DNA from: Pisaster brevispinus
Taxonomy: Eukaryota; Echinodermata; Asteroidea; Forcipulatida; Asteriidae
DNA: 64,000 bases
NCBI GenBank assembly: GCA_023634235.1
Contig: JAMKCF010000004.1
Span: 5,745,202 to 5,809,201, forward strand
Direction of reading: 5' to 3'
Both the position numbers and the translations under genes were made by a program. Below, one piece after another: positions 59,101 to 64,000 of the stretch (the first letter of the stretch is position 1; each line of letters starts with the position of its first letter). The notes below the pieces were generated by a model, which saw only the letters and a list, made by a program, of their open reading frames with translations, did no database searches and was not told where the DNA came from.

Positions 59101-62100
59101 CACGGCGGTGAGAGCGCCGGATCCTAGACCATATGGGATATAGTACAATACAACTGTTATCAAATATTTCAGATGCCTTTTTTCAGATGTTTTTAGATGC
59201 ATGCAGGTGGTAGTAAACATTTAATATCAGTCACTAATAACAACAAGAAAACTGGAGTTAAGTAAAACATTATTCGATAAAACATTACCGATTAATCATA
59301 AAGAAGATTGAAAAGACACGCTATTTAAATTATTGATTTTCCATATCCTTTAAGACTGAATTAAAAAATATATATTGACTCGTAAACTGAAAGCTTTCCC
59401 ACACCAGGAATCGAACCCGGGCCACGGCGGTGAAAACGCCGGATCCTAACCACTAGACCATATGGGATCTATTTGTCGCAAGATATAACTTTAATGAAAT
59501 CGCTTGTTCTGCCTTTATCTAAGATCTGAAAAAATCAATCAAGACATTTTCATTGAGTCTTTGCAATATAATTTGGGCCGTGATGCCTTCTTCAAAAATA
59601 TACGGAAAACGAAAATGCCATCAACAAGAAGAGATTAAACAAATGTAAAAAAAAAAACCTATAAAATAAATAAATAAACAAACAACTTCCCACACCGGGA
59701 ATCGAACCCGGGCCACGGCGGTGAGAGCGCCGGATCCTAACCACTAGACCATATGGGATGCCTGTAGGGATGCCTGTAGGGATACATAAAATACCGGATT
59801 AGATCACTGAGGATGCATTTACCAATGGTTGACAGTTTCAACCAATCAGCCGTGGTGAAATAAGCTGACCTAAAAGTACACTGTTTCAATTTCCGTAAAA
59901 AAGAGGAGAAAAAAACAACAATCAGTGTCCCTCAAAACGCACCATGCTTTTCAGATATTCTGAAGCAAAAAAGGCAATGATAGTAGCTAGCTGTACCTTT
60001 CTTTACACACTCAATGGCATGACATTGCTGGAATAGTTTGCGGTTCGGTCGGTGTATACATTTCCTCTGAGGTTTGATAGAAAGCTACTATGAGTCACGG
60101 ACCTATCAGGAATAACGTTGTGGATATATATATATTTTTTGGGTCGTCCTCAAATGTTGTTCAAAACATGTATTGATTGATTGGTAAGCTCAGTTGGTAA
60201 GCAGCGTGCTGACAACACGAAGGTCGCGGGTTCGAGCCCCATATTGACCAATATAGATTTTTGTAACTTTTGATTTTTGTTGTTATTGATGTTGTATAAA
60301 GAAAGGTACAGTTAGCTGTTATCATGACTTTTTTTCAGAATATCTTAAAGGCATGGTTCACTTTGATGTATACTGGATGATTTGTTCTTCCGGAAATTGA
60401 AACCGTGTAGTTTGAAGTCGGCTTGTTTCACCACGGCTGATTATTTAAACCCGTCTTCCAATGGTAATCGCATACTCTGTAAACTAAGCCGGTATTTTAT
60501 GATTTCTCAACCATCCCATATGGTCTAGTGGTTAGGATCCGGCGCTCTCACCGCCGTGGCCCGGGTTCGATTCCCGATGTGGGAAGTCTCGTGATTTTTG
60601 TTTTTAGCATTTGTTTTATCTCTTCTCGTTGAAAGCATATTGGTTTTCACTTTATTTCTGAAGAAGGCATCAACGACCCACATTTCATTGCAAAGACTCA
60701 ATGAAAATGTCTTGATTAATTTTTCAGATGTTAGATAAACGCAGAACAAACAATTTTTAAAATGATATCTTACGATAAATAGATCCCTATGGTCTAGTGG
60801 TTAGGATCCGGCGTTTTCGTCGCCGTGGCGATTTTAAAGTTTTAAAGGATATGAAAAACCAAAGCTTTAAAAACGTGTCTTTTTCAGTCTTCTTTATGAT
60901 TAATCGGTAATGTTTTATAAAAGTATAATGTTTTACTTAACTTCAGTTTTCATGTTGATAGTAGTTACTGATGTTAAATGTTTACTATTACCTGCATCTG
61001 AAAATGTCTATAAAAAGTCATCTAAAATATTTGTTAACAGTTATATTGTACTACATCCCATATGGTCTAGTGGTTAGGATCCGGCGCTCTCACCGCCGTG
61101 GCCCGGGTTCGATTCCCGATGTGGGAAGATTTTGCTTGCATAAGTTGCATGCTTTTACAATTAAAGTTTACAAACATAGTTATTTTAATTAAAATCTATA
61201 TGTTTTATGAAATAAAGAAATGGTAACCAAAATGTATAATGGTCAATGTGGGGCTCGAACCCACGACCTTCGCGTTATCAGCACGACGCTCTACCGACTG
61301 AGCTAACCGACGAAGACGACGAGACTTTGAAAGATGCTTTGAACAAAATTTGATGCAACATTTGGAGTATGCAAGCAAAATGGCATTCCCACACCGGGAG
61401 TCGAACCAGGGCCACGGCAGTGAGAGCGCAGAATCCTAACCACTAGACCATATGGAATATATAGAGGTATTTATTTAATCAAATCTTGAACTGCTAAAAG
61501 CTTCAAAGTTGCGCCTAAGGCTTTTTCTAGGCTCGTCTTCACATAATGTTTACAACATCTTTCAAAGCTTCACCGTCTTGGTCGGTTAGCTCAGTCGGTA
61601 GAGCGTCGTGCTGATAACGCGAAGGTCGTGGGTTCGAACCCCACATTGACCATTATATCTTTTGATTACTTGTTTTTGTAAAATAATAATTGTTGTTATA
61701 ATTTTTATAAATAAAAATATATGTTTTCATAAAATTACATCTTGTAAAGAGAATGCAAATTTTAACAATGCAAGCAGAAACAAGTCCACACACAGGGAAT
61801 CAAACCCGAGCCAAGGCGGCGAGAGCGCCGGATTTTATAACCACTTGACCATAAATGGGATATAGTACAATATAAATTTGTTCAAGTATTTCAGATGCTT
61901 TTTTCATGATGTTCTGATTTTAACTCATTTCCAGGTTTATCTTAAAAATGAGCGTCAAACAATCCTTTGGATACTTTTTTTAAAAGTATTGCTTTCGATG
62001 TGCCCACACTGACAATATTTGGGTTTTCTTTTTTTTTCTTTCTTGATGGATTGGAATCATTTGGTTCCATTTGTTTACAAAAACTGCTCGTTGACATCAA

Positions 62101-63897
62101 AAAAGCAGAACATGAAACACAAAAGCCGGGTAATTCCGTACATTGAATACCTGTAGTTACCAGTTCAATATGAAAACTGGAGTTAACTAAAACAGGGGAT
62201 CTATTTATCGCAAGATATAAATTTAATGAATTGTTTTGTTCTGCGTTTATCTAACATCTGAAAAATCAATCGAGACATTTCCATTGAGTCTTTGCAATAT
62301 AATGTTGGCCGTGATGCTTTCTTCAAAATTAAATTAAAAACGAAAGTAAGAACAGATAAAAAAAATTCTTAAAAAATAATTAATAAAAAAACATACGAAC
62401 TTCCCACACCGGGAATCGAACCCGGGCCACGGCGGTGAGAGCGCCGGATCCTAACCACTAGACCATATGGGATGTCTGCGAAAACATAAAATACCAGCTT
62501 AGTTTACTGAGGATGCGTTTACCATTGGTTGACAGGTTCAACCAATCAGCCGTTGTGTTATAAGCCGTCTTCAAAATACACTGTTTCAATTTCTGGAGAA
62601 AACATTCAGTATACCTCAAAGCGAACCATGCTATTAAGAAATTCTGAAAAGGGGTCACGATTATAGCTATAGCTTTACCTTTCTTTATACACTGCATGGC
62701 ATGACATTGCTGAAATAGTTTGCGGCTCGGTCGGTGTACACGTCCCTCCGAGGTTCAAGGTTCAAGGTTCATTTATTTTTCCACAGTGTCAACTTGTAAA
62801 AAGACATTATCACTCACTCAAGAGCGATCGGAGTAAAGAATATAACTTAACAGTATATTTATAAAGAAACAGATTAAATTAAACATGGCACTGCAGAGGG
62901 ATCCATCTAAGAAGCAGAGCTTGTAGGCAATGGTCCCTAAAGACATGCATTTGCACTGAGACGGATAATAACAATTAGGTGAACCAAAAGGTCTGTGGTC
63001 GAGTCGAGCCACTAAGGAAAAAAAAGAAAGTATAATATAGGTCTCAATGCACAAGCATGTACTCAAACAAAATTTTTAAGTAGATCACTTTAAAACAAAC
63101 AGACGAAGGACGAAAACGAAACAGTAGAAAGCTACTATAACTATGAGTCACGGACCTGTATGGAATAACGCTGTGGATTCTTTCATGCTCGCAGCTGCCA
63201 TGAGTTCGTCACGAACTGCGGGCACAGTACCGTCGGTAACTCATGTACGCCGAGCATTGCCCAAGTAGACGAACATTATATGAGAAGCTAAGCTTCCTAT
63301 TTTGAGAATTTTAATGACTTGAGCCAATACTCAGTAATTTCCAAGCCTTCCGCTATTAGCTATCCTATATGACCACATCTTACATCAGATTGAGGGGCAA
63401 CCTCTCACATTGAAACTGGATCCGTATGCCCCTTAAGTGTGTCATCAAGTGTACAAACTGCACTTCTGTATATTAAGGTAAATGACAACTGGTTTTTGAT
63501 CAATTCGAAACATGTAATTCATCAGTAGTTTCCAATCTGCTGTTGATATCAGAGAAGGCCGTGTCCCAATTGGCGGCTACAGCTACGACTACGGCCACGG
63601 CTAGATTTCCGCGTCATTTGTGTTGAAGTACACAGTGCATCCTTAGTAACACCCTTAGCAACAGTCGTATGGGTAGCTATAGCCACCAATTCGAATACGG
63701 CATATTGCTGTAATATCAAAGATGATTGATTGATTAATTTTGTTCTATATCGCCAGATGTGGTTGGCCCATTTATCGGGAGAGGCTGCCATTGGCTGTTT
63801 ACCATCCCATAGACTGTACTCAGACGGCATCAAGGAGATTGCCGATTGGCTGAATTTACCAGGCAACGACAAGGAGATGGTCCGCATCTACCTCAAT
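53198..63897 (+). CDS. Secreted PLC-like phosphodiesterase, 5' part (continues right)
   Basis: Exon candidates: 53198-53251, 53950-54027, 54990-55045, 55131-55217, 55526-55561, 56179-56224, 56598-56740, 63757-63897. The last four join cleanly in phase and give IDEQWNRLQMLD, AHNAYNARAYGYGYG (probable catalytic His), CNWPPPYENNLCLTLANQ, LLNMGIRALEIDNWWC and YSDGIKEIADWL. This is the layout of the PLC-like TIM-barrel phosphodiesterase superfamily (HNxYN, then G-I-R-x-L-E-I-D). The first exons give a short signal peptide (MIRAFCLVLL...) and a Cys-rich segment, ECLACTATEVDVRCKG, whose spacing recalls a Ly6/uPAR domain. The junction 55217/55526 does not keep frame, so an exon is missed or there is an indel. 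The 7-kb last intron contains the second tRNA cluster. Superfamily call moderate; substrate unknown; gene continues past the window. Confidence 0.6.
53408..53590 (-). CDS. Possible exon of an unidentified minus-strand gene
   Basis: A 183-bp open stretch (61 codons) bounded on the minus strand by an acceptor (TTTTTCCAG) and a donor (GTG|GTAAAC), phase 0 at both ends. It is GC-richer than its surroundings. The peptide begins CYECMKIANRVIQTALPC and includes SLGLELSRLTIKKISW. It lies antisense in intron 1 of the PLC-like gene. Not recognised; chance is possible. Confidence 0.35.
55905..56085 (+). repeat. tRNA-derived SINE in the PLC-like gene
   Basis: GTCGTGTGTTCGAATCCCACC is the B-box region, and the body has CCCCCAGGACTCGCAGAAAG. 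Same family as 14884-15020 and 32846-33010. A poly-G tract (about 55878-55892) lies just upstream. Confidence 0.6.
56870..57085. repeat. AAGCAG palindromic repeat
   Basis: Starts GGGCCCGATTTAATAAAGCT and ends CTATGAAATCGTGCCC, with AGCAGGAGACCAGCC and GACTGGTAACC inside. Confidence 0.75.
57628..57661 (+). pseudogene. tRNA-Ile 3' fragment
   Basis: Only the T arm and 3' acceptor remain (GGGTTCGAGCCCCACGTTGACC). Confidence 0.6.
57679..57745 (-). pseudogene. tRNA-Glu pseudogene
   Basis: Mutated anticodon arm and lost 5' acceptor; it directly follows the Ile fragment, keeping the tail-to-tail order. Confidence 0.7.
57850..57922 (+). tRNA. tRNA-Ile (anticodon GAT)
   Basis: An intact 73-nt cloverleaf; the 3' acceptor ATTGACC pairs with GGTCGGT through G:U wobbles. 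Tail-to-tail with Glu 57994. Confidence 0.9.
57994..58066 (-). tRNA. tRNA-Glu (anticodon TTC), damaged
   Basis: One extra base after the acceptor and an anticodon stem mismatch (CGACG/CGCCG). Possibly a pseudogene. Confidence 0.5.
58273..58342 (-). pseudogene. tRNA-Glu(CTC) with damaged 3' end
   Basis: The anticodon and D arms are intact, but the 3' acceptor and T-stem sequence is shortened (TTCCCTAAGGGAATCG on plus). Confidence 0.7.
58657..58729 (+). tRNA. tRNA-Ile (anticodon GAT)
   Basis: An intact cloverleaf. It marks the outer end of the left arm of the large imperfect palindrome. Confidence 0.9.
58843..58914 (-). pseudogene. tRNA-Glu pseudogene
   Basis: The acceptor and anticodon arms are mutated; the counterpart in the inverted right arm is 61056-61127. 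Confidence 0.7.
59074..59138 (-). pseudogene. tRNA-Glu(CTC) with D-arm deletion
   Basis: Seven bases of the D arm are missing (ATCCTAGACC instead of ATCCTAACCACTAGACC on plus). Confidence 0.75.
59396..59467 (-). tRNA. tRNA-Glu (anticodon TTC)
   Basis: Full length; one T-stem pair becomes a wobble (CCTGG). Probably functional. Confidence 0.8.
59687..59758 (-). tRNA. tRNA-Glu (anticodon CTC)
   Basis: An intact 72-nt cloverleaf. Confidence 0.92.
60176..60250 (+). pseudogene. tRNA-Ile-derived copy with anticodon GAC
   Basis: Related to the Ile copies, but the loop reads CTGACAA, a valine-type GAC anticodon. The 5' acceptor and D loop are altered. Probably a pseudogene at the palindrome centre. 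Confidence 0.6.
60514..60585 (+). tRNA. tRNA-Glu (anticodon CTC)
   Basis: Full length; the outer T-stem pair is C:A (CCCGA), otherwise perfect. Confidence 0.8.
60784..60830 (+). pseudogene. Truncated tRNA-Glu(TTC)
   Basis: The 5' two thirds are present; it ends after the anticodon arm. Counterpart of a left-arm copy. Confidence 0.75.
61056..61127 (+). tRNA. tRNA-Glu (anticodon CTC)
   Basis: Full length with the same T-stem C:A variant as 60514. The shared change supports a common duplication. Confidence 0.8.
61240..61312 (-). tRNA. tRNA-Ile (anticodon GAT), terminal mismatch
   Basis: Intact except for C at position 1, which unpairs the first acceptor base pair. Tail-to-tail with Glu 61056. 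Confidence 0.7.
61386..61457 (-). pseudogene. tRNA-Glu pseudogene
   Basis: Several stem mutations in the acceptor, T and anticodon arms. Confidence 0.7.
61580..61652 (+). tRNA. tRNA-Ile (anticodon GAT)
   Basis: An intact cloverleaf with B box GGTTCGAACC. It starts a direct-repeat unit like that at 58657. Confidence 0.9.
61783..61861 (-). pseudogene. tRNA-Glu(CTC) pseudogene
   Basis: Insertions in the D arm and a broken acceptor. The partner is Ile 61580. Confidence 0.7.
62401..62472 (-). tRNA. tRNA-Glu (anticodon CTC)
   Basis: An intact 72-nt cloverleaf, the last in the cluster. The spacer after it (62475-62720) matches the spacers after 58342 and 59758. Confidence 0.92.
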
Positions 63898-64000
63898 GTA
63901 AGCCAATGATAAAGGTGTCTCTATGATCGCTACCGTACCTTGTCAAGCACCAGTGATGAGTGGTCACTTGGTGATCATTGTAATTATTATCGACACACAG

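Larger units (their letters stand above)
58657..61312. repeat. Imperfect palindrome of tRNA units, about 2.65 kb
   Basis: The left arm runs 58657 to about 60030 and the right arm about 60300 to 61312, in inverse orientation. Matching inner blocks: Ile(+)58657 with Ile(-)61240, Glu(-)58843 with Glu(+)61056, and the spacer 59140-59370 with 60835-61055. The spacer 59765-60030 (CAACCAATCAGCCGTG-type and TTCAGATATTC words) matches 60310-60510. A decayed Ile-like copy is at the centre. Confidence 0.8.

Overview
The window is animal nuclear DNA: AT-rich, with many-exon genes and GT/AG introns, tRNA-derived SINEs, foldback MITEs and a minisatellite. The gene set and the very common palindromic repeat built on AAGCAGCTCTATGAAATTGGG suggest a deuterostome, most likely an echinoderm such as a sea star. 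The species call is inference.

Layout. (1) 2179-14297, minus strand: the first five coding exons (305 codons) of a CYP4-type cytochrome P450; the I-helix and haem exons lie beyond the left edge. Its 9-kb first intron holds a cluster of tRNA-Glu and tRNA-Ile genes and their decayed copies. (2) 14298-20194: intergenic, with SINEs, MITEs, one odd tRNA-Glu with a 10-nt insertion and a 425-bp Mutator-like MITE with a 9-bp target duplication. (3) 20195-35783, minus: a complete 14-exon HSPA14 (Hsp70-like, 529 codons), with a 36-bp minisatellite showing higher-order structure in intron 6. (4) 36137-40826, plus: a complete 4-exon MANF/CDNF gene (183 codons), head-to-head with HSPA14 across 353 bp. That spacer carries an exact ERSE-II motif. 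(5) 44171-45034, minus: a single-exon C1orf74/UPF0739-like gene. (6) 47292-49053, plus: a complete two-exon PLCXD-type PLC-X protein. (7) 53198 to beyond the right edge, plus: a second, probably secreted PLC-like phosphodiesterase. Its 7-kb intron holds a second Glu/Ile tRNA cluster with an imperfect palindrome centred near 60.2 kb.

How they fit together. HSPA14 (ribosome-associated chaperone) and MANF (ER-stress factor) appear to share a bidirectional promoter. The same neighbour pair is known in human as HSPA14-CDNF, so this looks like ancestral microsynteny. The two tRNA clusters share one building block: a tRNA-Glu and a tRNA-Ile arranged tail-to-tail 60-180 bp apart, copied in direct and inverted orientation. 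The tRNA-Ile copies carry anticodon GAT rather than the usual eukaryotic AAT.

Exon boundaries were placed by eye from splice sites, reading phase and family similarity remembered from general knowledge. No search was run.
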